From: JBGPLH01 sp041486365 [NCBI: Thermodesulfobacteriota bacterium] | GTDB taxonomy: Bacteria > JAUYMQ01 | DNA: 15,081 nt | Assembly (NCBI GenBank): GCA_041486365.1 | Contig: JBGPLH010000044.1 | Location: 1 to 15,081, forward strand | Direction of reading: 5' to 3' | Position numbers and translations under genes: made by a program | Shown here: piece after piece, positions 6,623 to 14,429 of the stretch | How the letters are laid out: every line of letters starts with the position of its first letter | Numbering within the stretch: position 1 is the first letter of the stretch | Notes under the pieces: model-generated | Database searches by the model: none | Told to the model about the DNA's origin: nothing | What the model saw: only the letters and a program-made list of their open reading frames with translations

Positions 6623-7252
6623 TCATCCGCGGGGGTTCGCGATGGGATCGGCGTGGAGATCGGACACCGGGAGCCCGGCGTCCAGCCGGACCGCCCGGAC
6701 GAGCCACTCCAGCCGATCGTTCCCCCAGAATGCCTGATCCCGGTAAACGAAGAAAGGGACCCCGAAGAGCCCCTCCCGGACCCCCTCGAAGATCCCCTCC
6801 GCGACCCTCCCCTCGAGGGCCGGGTCCCCGGCGGCCCGGAGGAGCGCCTCGCCGTCGAGCCCGCAGGCCCCGGCCAGGCGCGCGAGCGTCCCCGGATCCC
6901 CGACGTCCTGCCCCTCCGAGAAGCGCGCCGCAAAAACCGCCCGCGCGAAGGCCGCGCCCTTCCCGAGGTCCTCCGCGCACAGGTACGCCGCATGCGGGAG
7001 GAGCCAGCTCGTGTCGCGGACCGTCGGCCACCGGACGGAGAGGCCGTAGGCCCCGGCAATCCGCTCCACGTCCGTGAGCACGTAGTGGAGCTTCACGGGC
7101 GAGGCGGCCGGATCGTTGTCGAACTGCGGGGGCGGATAGACCGGGATGCGTCGGACCTCGACGGGCAGGCCTTCCAGCGCCCGATCGATTCGATGGAAGG
7201 CAAGCCAGGAATAGGGACTGCGGAAGCTGAAGTAGAAGCGGATCGCGTCCAT
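6623..7252 (-). CDS. 2-hydroxychromene-2-carboxylate isomerase-like (DsbA/GST-kappa fold) protein
   Basis: The 209-aa protein begins MDAIRFYFSFRSPYSWLAFH, the typical start of this family, with Ser12 of SPYS at the place of the glutathione-activating Ser and no CxxC redox pair. The middle is the helical insertion, with typical HYVLTDVERIAGAYGL and WLLPHAAYLCAE. The C-terminus returns to the thioredoxin fold with GVPFFVYRDQAFWGNDRLEWL (cis-Pro loop and the conserved FWGxDR). Well-studied members isomerise 2-hydroxychromene-2-carboxylate in naphthalene breakdown, but many homologues have other glutathione-dependent roles and no aromatic pathway is visible here. The frame stays open far upstream, but the ATG at 7252 with GGAG close by and the family N-terminus decide the start. 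It follows the cyclase gene by 29 nt. Confidence 0.88.
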   Translation of the reverse strand: MDAIRFYFSFRSPYSWLAFHRIDRALEGLPVEVRRIPVYPPPQFDNDPAASPVKLHYVLTDVERIAGAYGLSVRWPTVRDTSWLLPHAAYLCAEDLGKGAAFARAVFAARFSEGQDVGDPGTLARLAGACGLDGEALLRAAGDPALEGRVAEGIFEGVREGLFGVPFFVYRDQAFWGNDRLEWLVRAVRLDAGLPVSDLHADPIANPRG

Positions 7253-7281
7253 GGATCTCCGGGGGAGAGGAGGGGTGACCG

Positions 7282-10200
7282 TCACCCGGTCAGCAGGCGC
7301 TCCGTCGCCTCCACCTGGCGGGAGAGCCCCATCGCGCGGAACAGGCGCAGCGACTCCTCCAGCGCGCGCTTGCGGCCGGGGCCGTCGCCTCGGGCAAGAG
7401 CCACGTCGGCGAAAATGAGATGGATGAACGGCTCCCGGCTCCGGCCCCCGGAGACCTCGATGATCGCCAGCGCCTTCTCCGCCGCCTCCTGCGCCTCGTC
7501 CGCGGCCCGGGGTCCACCCGCCCGCAGGAGGATCCGGGCGAGCACCTGCTGCGCGTCGTACTCCCAGAAGTCCTTCCGGCGCCGCGCGATCGCAAGGGAC
7601 TTCTCGGCGGCTTCCCGTGCCCGATCGATATCTCCCTTTCCCAGAAGGGCCTCCGCGAGCAAGGCAAGCATGGTCGGCTCCATCCGCAAGCCCGCCCCCT
7701 TCTCCCGCGCCAGGGCCAGCCCCTGATCGACGGCGGCCATGGCGTCGTCCCACTGGCCGTTGGACACGTGGGCCTGCCCCATCGTCCAGAGGGCGATGCA
7801 GATGGAGAGCGAGGAGCCGATCTTCTGCGCGAGATCCAGGGACTCCCGCGCGAACCGGAGCGCTTTCTCATTCTCGCCCTGAAGCCGCGCCAGATAGGTC
7901 CGGGTCCCCGTCGCCCATCCGAGCACCTCGAGCTCGCCACGATCCCTCGCGAGCGTGCACGCCCGCTCGAGCTGCCCCTCTCCCTCCTCGAAGCGCCCCA
8001 CATCGATCAGGATCACCCCGCGGTACCACTGAAACCAGAGGGTGGCGTCGAACCCGATGATTCCCGAGCTCTGCGCGGGCCCGGAGGCCCGCGCCAGGGC
8101 CTGATCCGTCATCTCCAGCGCCTCCTGGAAGCGCCCCTGATTCGAGAGCAGGTAGACGGGTCCCACGCGAAAATCCAGCGCCAACGACGGGTCGGCGACC
8201 TCGTCGGCGAGGCGGATGGACTCGAAACCCAGTGCCAGCGCTTCCTCCGCCGCTCCGGCCATGCCCCGGACGATCGTGTAGGCCGCCTTGAGCATCGCGA
8301 GATAGCGATTGTCTCCCTCGCCCGCGGCCATCTCCACGCCCTGCTCGTAGAGTTTCGCCGCTTCCTCCTCCGAGAGCCCCGATCGCATACCGGCATTGAG
8401 CATCTGGACGCGGGCCATCTTCCCGAGATCGAGCGACTCCGCCGACGCGGGCAGGTTGTCCGTAAGGTCGCGCAACTTGCGCCAGTGCCGGGCCGACTCG
8501 GCGCGATCTCGCGTGCCGGACCAGATCGCCGCGCGGCAGGCCCAGCGGGCCGCCTCCATCCGATCGCCCGCCAGCTCCCAGTGATGGGCGAGCAGCGCCG
8601 CGTTCTCGTCCTCCCGGCCCGCGGCCATCTCTCCGAGGGCGCGGGCGACCTCGCCATGCACCTGTGCGCGGCGCGCCTGAAGCTGGGACCGGTAGGCCAC
8701 CTCCTGCGTGAGCGGGTGCTCGAAGGCGTACTCGCGCTCCGGGAACAGCGCGGTGGGGTGGATGAACTCGGCCTCCGCCAGCGCGGCGAGGGATTCGATC
8801 GCGTCCTCCTCGCCCAATCCCGCCACGCGCGCGAGGAGCGGCTGCGCGAACTCCTTCCCGATGACCGAGGCGGCCTGCAGCGTCTGCTTCTCGCGCTCCG
8901 GCAGGCGATCGATGCGCGCGGCCAGCACCGCCTGGACCGTGGCCGGCAGCGCGTCCTCGCCGATCGGCGCGGGGAGCCGGGTGCGGCCCCGCCCTCCCTG
9001 CAAGCGGCCCGATTCCGCGAGCGCGCGGACCGTCTCCTCGATGAAGAAGGGATTGCCCGCCGTGCGCGCGAGGATGCTCGCGGCGAGATCCGCGACGGAA
9101 GGATCGTCCCCGAGCAGCTCTCGAAGCAGCGCGCCGGCGTCCGCCGGCGCCAGCGGCCGGAGGCGGATCGTCCGGCCGTGCGGCGCGTCGAGCCAGGCCC
9201 GCCGGTACTCGGGGCGGAAGTTGGCCAGGAGCATCCGCGGAGTCTCGCCGACCACCTCCCCGAGCTGCGCGAGCACCGCCTCGCTTGCGTCGTCGATCCA
9301 GTGCAGATCCTCCGCGAGGATCACCACCGGCTGACCCGTCCGGCCGCGCGCGTGGATGATTCGCCGGATCGTCTCCACCACCGCGCGCTGGCGCGCTTCG
9401 GGATCCATGCGGGGGGGCGGGCGGTCCGGGTCCGGAAGCCCCATGAAGTCCAGCACCAGCGGGAGCAATTCGCGAAAGGACTCGTCCAGGAGGAGCAGCG
9501 CCCCGGCAATTTTCTGTCGCGCCAGGGCGTCGGGTTCTCCGGCCGAGAGGCCGAAGAGGTGGCCGAGCACCTCGCGGATCGGAAGGAACGGAATCATCCG
9601 GCCGTGGGGAACGCAGTGCCCCTCGTGCACCGGGATGCCGCGGGCGCGGCAGCGCTCGAGGAACTCGTGACACAGGCGGCTCTTCCCGGTGCCGGCCTCC
9701 GCCACGACCGCGACGAATCGGCCCTTCCCTTTCAGGGTCTGCGCCAGCGCGTCCTCGAGGATCGCCATCTCCTCGTCGCGCCCGACGAAGCGCGAGAAGC
9801 CGCGCTTTCGCGAAACTTCCAGCCGCGTGCGCAACGGCCCCGCCCCCTGGAGCTCGTACACGTGCACCGGATCCCGCACCCCCTTGATATCGAACGCTCC
9901 GAGATCCCGCAGCGCGAAGAAGCCCTCGACGAGCCCGGCGGTGTCCCCGGTGAGGTAGACCTTCCCGGGCTCGGCCAGATTCTCCATCCGCGCCGCAAGG
10001 TTCACCGTGTGCCCCTGGGCCGTGTAGTCCATCCGGAGGTCGTCGCCGATCTTGCCGACGACGACCTCGCCCGAGTTGATCCCCATGCGCACGCTGAAGT
10101 TGAGCCCTTCCGAGCGCCGCAGCTCATCCGCGTAGCGGCGCAGCGACTCGCCCAGGTGAAGCGCCGCGAAGCAGGCGCGGTTCGCGTGGTCCTCGTGGGC

Positions 10201-10731
10201 GATCGGCGCGCCGAAGAGCGCCATGATCCCGTCGCCCGTGAACTGGTTCACGGTCCCTTCGAACCGGTGAACGCCCTCGCCCAGGATCTCGAAGAAGCGG
10301 TTCAGGATCCGGTGCCACTCTTCCGGATCCACCTGCTCCGCCATCTCCATGGATCCCTTCACGTCGGCGAAGAGCACCGTGACCTGCTTGCGCTCTCCCT
10401 CGAGGGCGCTCTTCGATGCGAGGATCTTCTCCGCGAGGTGTTTCGGGGTGTAGGCGGCGGGTGATCTTTGGGAGGGCGAGGCGCTTGCCGAGCCGTGTTT
10501 CGGGGAGGGCGAGCTGCTTCTTAGATTTTCTCGGCCCTCGCTTCGCGAGGGACCTCGGGCCGAGCCGGATGTCGCCAACCCGGGTATCGCCTCTCCACAC
10601 GAATCACAGAACCGCGCGCCATCGCGCAGGGCCGTGCCGCACCCGGGACACGCGACGGGCATAGGCTCGCCGCAGGACTCGCAGAAGCTGGCCGCTTCCC
10701 GGTTTCCGTGGGCGCATGACGGACATTTCAT
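7282..10731 (-). CDS. Zinc-ribbon / class III nucleotide cyclase / AAA ATPase / TPR regulator
   Basis: A 1149-aa cytoplasmic multidomain protein. Residues 3-20 and 28-45 are two CxxC...CxxC zinc ribbons (Cys3/6/17/20 and Cys28/31/42/45). Residues 51-95 are a Ser/Gly/Arg-rich linker. Residues 113-295 are a class III adenylate/guanylate cyclase: metal Asp123 (LFADVKGS) and Asp167 (QFTGDGIMALFGAP), and the transition-state pair Asn244/Arg248 (TVNLAARME). The substrate Lys position seems to be Gln/Asn, so cAMP versus cGMP specificity is open. An AAA/STAND-type ATPase follows, with Walker A AEAGTGKS (344-351) and Walker B VVILAEDLHWIDD (469-481). From about residue 680 the protein is helical TPR-like repeats (ALGFESIRLA, ALEMTDQALARA, SLAIARRRKD). 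The frame extends to 11484, but the ATG at 10731 with GAGGAGG 9 nt upstream and the zinc ribbon set the start. The inducing signal is unknown. Confidence 0.93.
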   Translation of the reverse strand: MKCPSCAHGNREAASFCESCGEPMPVACPGCGTALRDGARFCDSCGEAIPGLATSGSARGPSRSEGRENLRSSSPSPKHGSASASPSQRSPAAYTPKHLAEKILASKSALEGERKQVTVLFADVKGSMEMAEQVDPEEWHRILNRFFEILGEGVHRFEGTVNQFTGDGIMALFGAPIAHEDHANRACFAALHLGESLRRYADELRRSEGLNFSVRMGINSGEVVVGKIGDDLRMDYTAQGHTVNLAARMENLAEPGKVYLTGDTAGLVEGFFALRDLGAFDIKGVRDPVHVYELQGAGPLRTRLEVSRKRGFSRFVGRDEEMAILEDALAQTLKGKGRFVAVVAEAGTGKSRLCHEFLERCRARGIPVHEGHCVPHGRMIPFLPIREVLGHLFGLSAGEPDALARQKIAGALLLLDESFRELLPLVLDFMGLPDPDRPPPRMDPEARQRAVVETIRRIIHARGRTGQPVVILAEDLHWIDDASEAVLAQLGEVVGETPRMLLANFRPEYRRAWLDAPHGRTIRLRPLAPADAGALLRELLGDDPSVADLAASILARTAGNPFFIEETVRALAESGRLQGGRGRTRLPAPIGEDALPATVQAVLAARIDRLPEREKQTLQAASVIGKEFAQPLLARVAGLGEEDAIESLAALAEAEFIHPTALFPEREYAFEHPLTQEVAYRSQLQARRAQVHGEVARALGEMAAGREDENAALLAHHWELAGDRMEAARWACRAAIWSGTRDRAESARHWRKLRDLTDNLPASAESLDLGKMARVQMLNAGMRSGLSEEEAAKLYEQGVEMAAGEGDNRYLAMLKAAYTIVRGMAGAAEEALALGFESIRLADEVADPSLALDFRVGPVYLLSNQGRFQEALEMTDQALARASGPAQSSGIIGFDATLWFQWYRGVILIDVGRFEEGEGQLERACTLARDRGELEVLGWATGTRTYLARLQGENEKALRFARESLDLAQKIGSSLSICIALWTMGQAHVSNGQWDDAMAAVDQGLALAREKGAGLRMEPTMLALLAEALLGKGDIDRAREAAEKSLAIARRRKDFWEYDAQQVLARILLRAGGPRAADEAQEAAEKALAIIEVSGGRSREPFIHLIFADVALARGDGPGRKRALEESLRLFRAMGLSRQVEATERLLTG
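10470..10568. repeat. Palindromic repeat inside the cyclase coding sequence
   Basis: Within codons about 55-88 of the cyclase gene lie two GGGAGGGCGAG boxes (10470 and 10504) and one hairpin (10535-10551: CCCTCGC, loop TTC, GCGAGGG). The hairpin sits in a wider TCGGCCC...GGGCCGA palindrome ending GAGCCG. The same order (GGGAGGGCGAG box, spacer, TCGGCC hairpin, GGACCTC, GGCCGAGCCG) appears twice at 11887-11949 and 11998-12060. The hairpin arms differ but still pair, so the structure is conserved. In the protein this stretch is the whole low-complexity linker between zinc ribbons and cyclase, and the reading frame is intact. Confidence 0.85.
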
Positions 10732-10740
10732 CGAAGGGCG

Positions 10741-10747
10741 CCTCCTC
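10741..10747 (-). promoter_or_regulatory. Shine-Dalgarno site of the cyclase gene, overlapping the SDR stop codon
   Basis: On the - strand GAGGAGG lies 9 nt before the ATG at 10731 and shares bases with the TGA stop (10746-10748) of the SDR gene. This fixes the cyclase start and suggests translational coupling of the two genes. Confidence 0.8.
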
Positions 10748-11753
10748 AGGCACTGGCCATCTCGCGCAGGCCCTGCTCCCGCGAGATCACCTCGCGGTAG
10801 CCCAGCTCGCGCCGTGCGAGGGCATCGTTCACGGTGACCTCCTCGCCGATGAGGAGCAACGCGGTCCGCGTCATCGGCGGCGTCCCCTTGAGGCGAAGCG
10901 CGCGCCAGAGGAACTCCCCGGCCGCGGCGATCAGCCCCACGAGCGGGCGCGGCGCGCTCCTGCTTCCCGGGTCCACCCCCTGCGTCGCGAGCAGGGCCGT
11001 GAGGAACGCACGCGATTCGATCGGCGGGCCGTCGGTGAGGAAGTAGATCCCGCCCGGCCTGCCCCGCTCGGCCGCGAGGATCGCCCCCTCGGCCACGTTG
11101 GCCACGTGACAGGTCGAGGTGAGGTAGTGGCCTCCGCCGATCCACATGAACCGGCCGTCCTTCACCGCTAAAACGATCTTCGCGAGGAGCGATGTGTCTC
11201 CCGGCCCCCAGATGAGACGCGGCCGGACAATGACCGTGGTGAATCCGGGTGCGTTCGCGGCAAGCACCCGCTCCTCGGCCTGCCCCTTCGTGAGCGGGTA
11301 CAGGCCGATGGGCCGCGCGGGGCGGGGGCGCGTCTCGTCGGCATTCACGATGGGCCCGCCGCCCACGAGCACCGCCTCCGTGCTCACGTGCACGAAGCGT
11401 CCGGCGCCCGCATCCCGGGCTGCGCGCAGCGCTCGCTCCGTTCCTTCGACGTTGATCCGGTGGAAGTCGGCCGGATCCCCCCACTCCTCCACCTTGGCCG
11501 CGCAGTGGAAGACGACGTCGCAGCCGCGCGCGCCTTCCCGCATCGCTGCCTCGTCATCGAGATCGCCGCGCACGGGCTCCGCGCCCGCCGCCTTCACGGC
11601 GGCCGCAGCCGCCTCCGAGCGCGCCAGCGCGCGCACTTCTATAAAGTCGGCCCGCCCTTCGGACGGGACCTCCGGTACGCCCCGCGCGCGCAGCGCGTGG
11701 ATGAGGTTGCGCCCCACGAAGCCCGACCCGCCGGTGACGAACGCCCGCTTCAT
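10746..11753 (-). CDS. Extended-SDR NAD(P)-dependent epimerase/dehydratase or 3-beta-HSD-like protein
   Basis: The 335-aa protein starts with the dinucleotide-binding TGGSGFVGRNL (residues 7-17) and has GDLDD (63-67) and DVVFHCAAKVEEWGDP, all of the extended SDR type. The catalytic triad is likely Ser124 (HVST), Tyr152 and Lys156 (YPLTK). The C-terminal half contains VRPRLIWGPGDTSLL, HVANVAEGAILAAERG and IYFLTDG, which resemble 3-beta-hydroxysteroid dehydrogenase/isomerase-like members acting on sterol-like or isoprenoid alcohols, or on sugar nucleotides; the substrate is not determined. The ATG at 11753 (MKRAFVTGG) with GAGGG about 8 nt upstream is preferred to a start at 11789, which adds 12 residues before the Rossmann strand. 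Its stop lies 14 nt before the cyclase start. Confidence 0.9.
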   Translation of the reverse strand: MKRAFVTGGSGFVGRNLIHALRARGVPEVPSEGRADFIEVRALARSEAAAAAVKAAGAEPVRGDLDDEAAMREGARGCDVVFHCAAKVEEWGDPADFHRINVEGTERALRAARDAGAGRFVHVSTEAVLVGGGPIVNADETRPRPARPIGLYPLTKGQAEERVLAANAPGFTTVIVRPRLIWGPGDTSLLAKIVLAVKDGRFMWIGGGHYLTSTCHVANVAEGAILAAERGRPGGIYFLTDGPPIESRAFLTALLATQGVDPGSRSAPRPLVGLIAAAGEFLWRALRLKGTPPMTRTALLLIGEEVTVNDALARRELGYREVISREQGLREMASA

Positions 11754-11838
11754 CGCTCTTCCCTCTCTTTCAACACGCGCCACGCCCATCCTGGGGGGAA
11801 GCGCCGGGCCGGGTCAACCAGGGTCACGGCCAGACCGC

Positions 11839-12060
11839 GGATAGGGGCGTCGCTCCCATCATGAGGGCCCGACGCGCCCATCCAACTGGGAGGGCGAGGC
11901 GCGTTTTCAGAGTCGGCCCGCGCTTCGCGCGGGACCTCCGGCCGAGCCGCCCGAAGGGCGGCGTTCCCATCGTGTCGGCGCGAAGCGCCCTTCCAACTGG
12001 GAGGGCGAGGCGCGTTTTCAGAGTCGGCCCGCACTTCGCGCGGGACCTCCGGCCGAGCCG
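11839..12060. repeat. Two tandem 111-bp palindromic repeat units between the GNAT and SDR genes
   Basis: Units 11839-11949 and 11950-12060 align without gaps. The last 68 bp (11882-11949 against 11993-12060) are identical except one base; the first 43 bp are looser. Each holds a GGGAGGGCGAG box and a hairpin with TTC loop (11917-11933, arms CCCGCGC/GCGCGGG; 12028-12044, one arm base changed). Unit 2 adds two hairpins with GAA loops (11946-11962, 7-bp arms, across the unit border; and one of 5-bp arms near 11976-11988). There is no T-run after any stem, so these are not standard Rho-independent terminators. The repeat starts 8 bp after the GNAT stop. The remainder of the 315-bp gap (11754-11838) shows only the SDR ribosome binding site. 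Confidence 0.92.
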
Positions 12061-12068
12061 CGCCCGGA

Positions 12069-13145
12069 TCAGCGCCCGAAGCTCCGCCGGTACGCCACGT
12101 AGTTCGCACACAGCTCCGCGCCCAGGCCCACGGCCGTGCGGCGGGAAGGCCAGTTGTCGTCGAGGACGAGCGTGTAGGAGAGCCACGTGTGACCGCGCTT
12201 CACCAGCTCGAGGAACGCGTAGGAGGCCATCGCGTAGTTCACGCCGCGGCCCCGCGCGCGCTCGCGCACACCGATGCCGAGCACGTTGAGCCGCTCCGAG
12301 TCGTCGAGCACGCGGCCCGGCGCGAGCACGGCGAGCTCCGGGATGTCCCGCGCCACGAAGAGCATCCCCACGGGGTCGTCCCCCTGGTAGGCGATCACCG
12401 AGGTGTCCAGCACGCCCGCCATGTCGAGGAACGCGAAGAAGAGCGCCATCTCCTCCTCGACGAAGGGCGTGAAGCCCCAGTGGGTCGCGAAGGTGTCGTT
12501 CCAGAGCGCGGCGAACTGCGGGGCCCTCTGCGACTCCGGCACGTCGCGCAGCGGCGTGATCCGGTAGCCCGCTCGCCGCGCCCCCTCCAGCGCGCTCTCC
12601 CAGCGATCGACGAGATCGGGGCGCACGCGGATCTTGTAGTCCACCATCCCCTTCTCCGTGATGAACCCGGCGTGCTTGAGCAGCACGTGGTAGTGCGCGG
12701 GGTTCTGGCGCAGGAGGCTCGGCGGGAGCGGATCGTAGGCGTCGATCACGTAGGGGAAGTCGAGCATCCCCATCCCCGTGCGGGCGGCCTCGGCTCCCTT
12801 CTGCTGCAACCACTGGCACGCCTCCTCCATGAGGAGGGCCGTAGCCTCACGCGCGTCGGGGAGCGCCTCGAAGAGGATCACGTGGCCGATCCACTCCTTC
12901 CAGTGGCGGATGTAGCGCTGGTCGAGCACTGCCGCCGCCCGGGCCACGATCTCGCCCCCCTCGCGCACGACGAGCGGGCGCACCTCGCGATCGACGTTGA
13001 AGGGGCTGGCGCCGGCGAGGATGGGGAGCAGGAGCGGCACGTTGGCAGGCCAGCGCGCGCTCCGGGTCGCGTTCGCGCGATCCTGGAACAGGATGAACTC
13101 GATCAAAGCGTCGTCACCGTGGGGCACATCGAGTTTCAAGGCCAC
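12069..13145 (-). CDS. GNAT-fold N-acetyltransferase-like protein (two GNAT halves)
   Basis: A 358-aa protein of unknown substrate. The C-terminal half is a clear GNAT acyl-CoA-binding domain: LNVLGIGVRERARGRGVNYA has the R-x-x-G-x-G pyrophosphate loop (Arg296, Gly299, Gly301), followed by LVKRGHTWLSYTLVLDDNWPSRRTAVGLG, with the usual N-x-x-S/A-x-x late helix. The N-terminal half (REVRPLVVREGGEIVARAAAV and following) looks like a degenerate second GNAT fold without that loop, a layout common in uncharacterised transferases of this size. Translation starts at GTG 13145, with AAGGAG 9 nt upstream. The gene follows the methionine-synthase-like gene by 53 nt, and repeats follow its stop. Confidence 0.8.
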   Translation of the reverse strand: MALKLDVPHGDDALIEFILFQDRANATRSARWPANVPLLLPILAGASPFNVDREVRPLVVREGGEIVARAAAVLDQRYIRHWKEWIGHVILFEALPDAREATALLMEEACQWLQQKGAEAARTGMGMLDFPYVIDAYDPLPPSLLRQNPAHYHVLLKHAGFITEKGMVDYKIRVRPDLVDRWESALEGARRAGYRITPLRDVPESQRAPQFAALWNDTFATHWGFTPFVEEEMALFFAFLDMAGVLDTSVIAYQGDDPVGMLFVARDIPELAVLAPGRVLDDSERLNVLGIGVRERARGRGVNYAMASYAFLELVKRGHTWLSYTLVLDDNWPSRRTAVGLGAELCANYVAYRRSFGR

Positions 13146-13154
13146 GTCGTGGAT

Positions 13155-13160
13155 CTCCTT
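13155..13160 (-). promoter_or_regulatory. Shine-Dalgarno site fixing a GTG start
   Basis: AAGGAG on the - strand lies 9 nt upstream of GTG 13145 (MALKLDVPHG). It supports GTG over any internal ATG. Confidence 0.8.
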
Positions 13161-13198
13161 TCCTCAGGCATTGTGAGAACGGTCCCGGCGGGACACGC

Positions 13199-14362
13199 CT
13201 ACCCGAACAGCCGACGCCCCGCGATGTCCGCGCCGGCGCGGAGCGCGCGGAGCTTCTCCCAGACCACTTCCTCGGCCACCTCGCCCAGTCCCGCCGCCGT
13301 CGCGAAGCCGCAATCGGTCCCGGCGAGCACGCGCGACGGGTCGCCGATGGCCCGCGCGGCCTGCTCGATCCGGTCGGCCACGAGGACGGGGTGCTCCACG
13401 TAGTTGGTCGTCGTGTCGATCACGCCGGCGACGAGCAGGAAGTCATCGGGCAGCGGGTGCTTGCGGAAGCAATGGTGCTCGTGGGCGTGGCGCGGATTGG
13501 CCATCGAGAGGACGAGCGCCCCCACGTGCGCCTTGTACAGCCGCGGCAGGATCTCCTCCAGCCCCACGTCGAAGTGGTGGGGCGCCTCGTAGTTCCCCCA
13601 GCACACGTGCATGCGGACACGGTCGCGCGGGATCTTCTCCAGGGCGTGGTTGATCGCGCCGATCGTCAGCTCGAGGAAGTCCAGGAATTCGGCGAGCGGG
13701 CGGTCCGCGAAGGCGGTGTGCCGCTCCATCGCGAGATCCGGGCAGTCGAGCTGTAGCAGGAATCCCTGCTCCACGATGTGCTCGTACTCCGCGCGCATCG
13801 CATCGGCGAGCGCGAGGACATAGTCCTCGAACCGCGGGTAGTGATCGTTCTGCATCGCGCAGGCGATGATCCCGGGCGAGGGTGCCGTCATGAACGGCTC
13901 GGTGAAGGGATCCCCCTCCGCTTTCAGGATGCGGCGGAAGTCGGCGCACTCCTTCTCGAGGGGCGCGCGGTTCGCGTAGGTCACCTCGCCGGTCGCCCGC
14001 GGCCCGTCGAGCAGGCTCACCATGGTCTTCGAGAAATCGGGAAGCCGCAGCTCGACGAAGGAGGGAAAATGGAGGATGTCCTTCATGATGGGCCTGCTGC
14101 TCCGACCCGAGAAACCGTTCATCCGGTGTTGCACGTAGGTGAAGAAGGACTCCCGGCTCTGCTCCCCGTTGTTCCCCACGTCGATCCCGGCCTCGGCCTG
14201 CCGCTTCACGGCCTGGACCGTGGCGTCCTCGGCCAGGCGATCGAAGTCGGCCTGGTCCACCGGCTCGCGATGACTCACCCGAACGAGCATCTCCACGAGC
14301 GCCTTCGGGCGCGGGAGGCTTCCCGCGTGGGTCGTGAGGATACGGCCCTCGCTGCGTATCAT
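13199..14362 (-). CDS. Cobalamin-independent methionine synthase (MetE C-terminal domain)-like protein
   Basis: A 387-aa single-domain relative of the MetE catalytic barrel, about half the length of true MetE. It begins GRILTTHAGSLPRPKALVEM, the family start. Other signatures are QAEAGIDVGNNGEQSRESFF, DYVLALADAMRAEYEHIVEQG, LQLDCPDLAMERH, and MHVCWGNYE with the Zn-type pair His252/Cys254. Near the end GTDCGFAT supplies the third Zn ligand, Cys351. The fourth ligand of the family, a Glu before the ANPRHAHE segment, seems to be Ser286 here. Without the MetE N-terminal domain, folate may not be the methyl donor; related proteins are thought to act in other methyl or C-S/ether chemistry. ATG 14362 has GAAGGG upstream and fits the family start; an upstream extension to 14476 is not supported. 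Confidence 0.9.
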   Translation of the reverse strand: MIRSEGRILTTHAGSLPRPKALVEMLVRVSHREPVDQADFDRLAEDATVQAVKRQAEAGIDVGNNGEQSRESFFTYVQHRMNGFSGRSSRPIMKDILHFPSFVELRLPDFSKTMVSLLDGPRATGEVTYANRAPLEKECADFRRILKAEGDPFTEPFMTAPSPGIIACAMQNDHYPRFEDYVLALADAMRAEYEHIVEQGFLLQLDCPDLAMERHTAFADRPLAEFLDFLELTIGAINHALEKIPRDRVRMHVCWGNYEAPHHFDVGLEEILPRLYKAHVGALVLSMANPRHAHEHHCFRKHPLPDDFLLVAGVIDTTTNYVEHPVLVADRIEQAARAIGDPSRVLAGTDCGFATAAGLGEVAEEVVWEKLRALRAGADIAGRRLFG

Positions 14363-14429
14363 GCGGCGATCCCTTCGCGCCCAACCGCCGCACGCGAACT
14401 CTGAGGCATCGTTGTCACCCGGCTGATTT

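Noticed and set aside
4599-6737. 712-codon + strand open frame across fdhD and the FAD oxidase
   Set aside because: It spans two recognisable genes on the opposite strand and their intergenic gap. Its composition is typical of a high-GC shadow frame.
6623-7753. 376-aa version of the isomerase-like protein
   Set aside because: The added N-terminus overlaps the cyclase gene in another frame and is Gly/Arg-rich. The family N-terminus begins at 7252.
7420-10464. 1014-codon + strand open frame opposite the cyclase
   Set aside because: Antisense shadow of a well-supported multidomain protein, with no motif of its own.
7282-11484. One 1400-aa protein starting upstream of the cyclase
   Set aside because: The 251 extra residues are the wrong frame of the SDR gene. 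The zinc ribbon start with a strong Shine-Dalgarno site at 10731 is clearly better.
11917-11933. Rho-independent terminator
   Set aside because: The stem is strong, but neither strand has a T-run after it, and the same hairpin occurs inside a coding sequence at 10535-10551.
11839-12060. CRISPR array
   Set aside because: Only two units, cores of 68 bp and no unique spacers of regular 30-40 bp length. The units are full tandem repeats with internal hairpins.
11750-12109. 119-codon open frame over the tandem repeats
   Set aside because: It consists almost wholly of the repeated DNA plus spacer, has no ribosome binding site and ends within the SDR start region. The periodic sequence is explained by the repeat.
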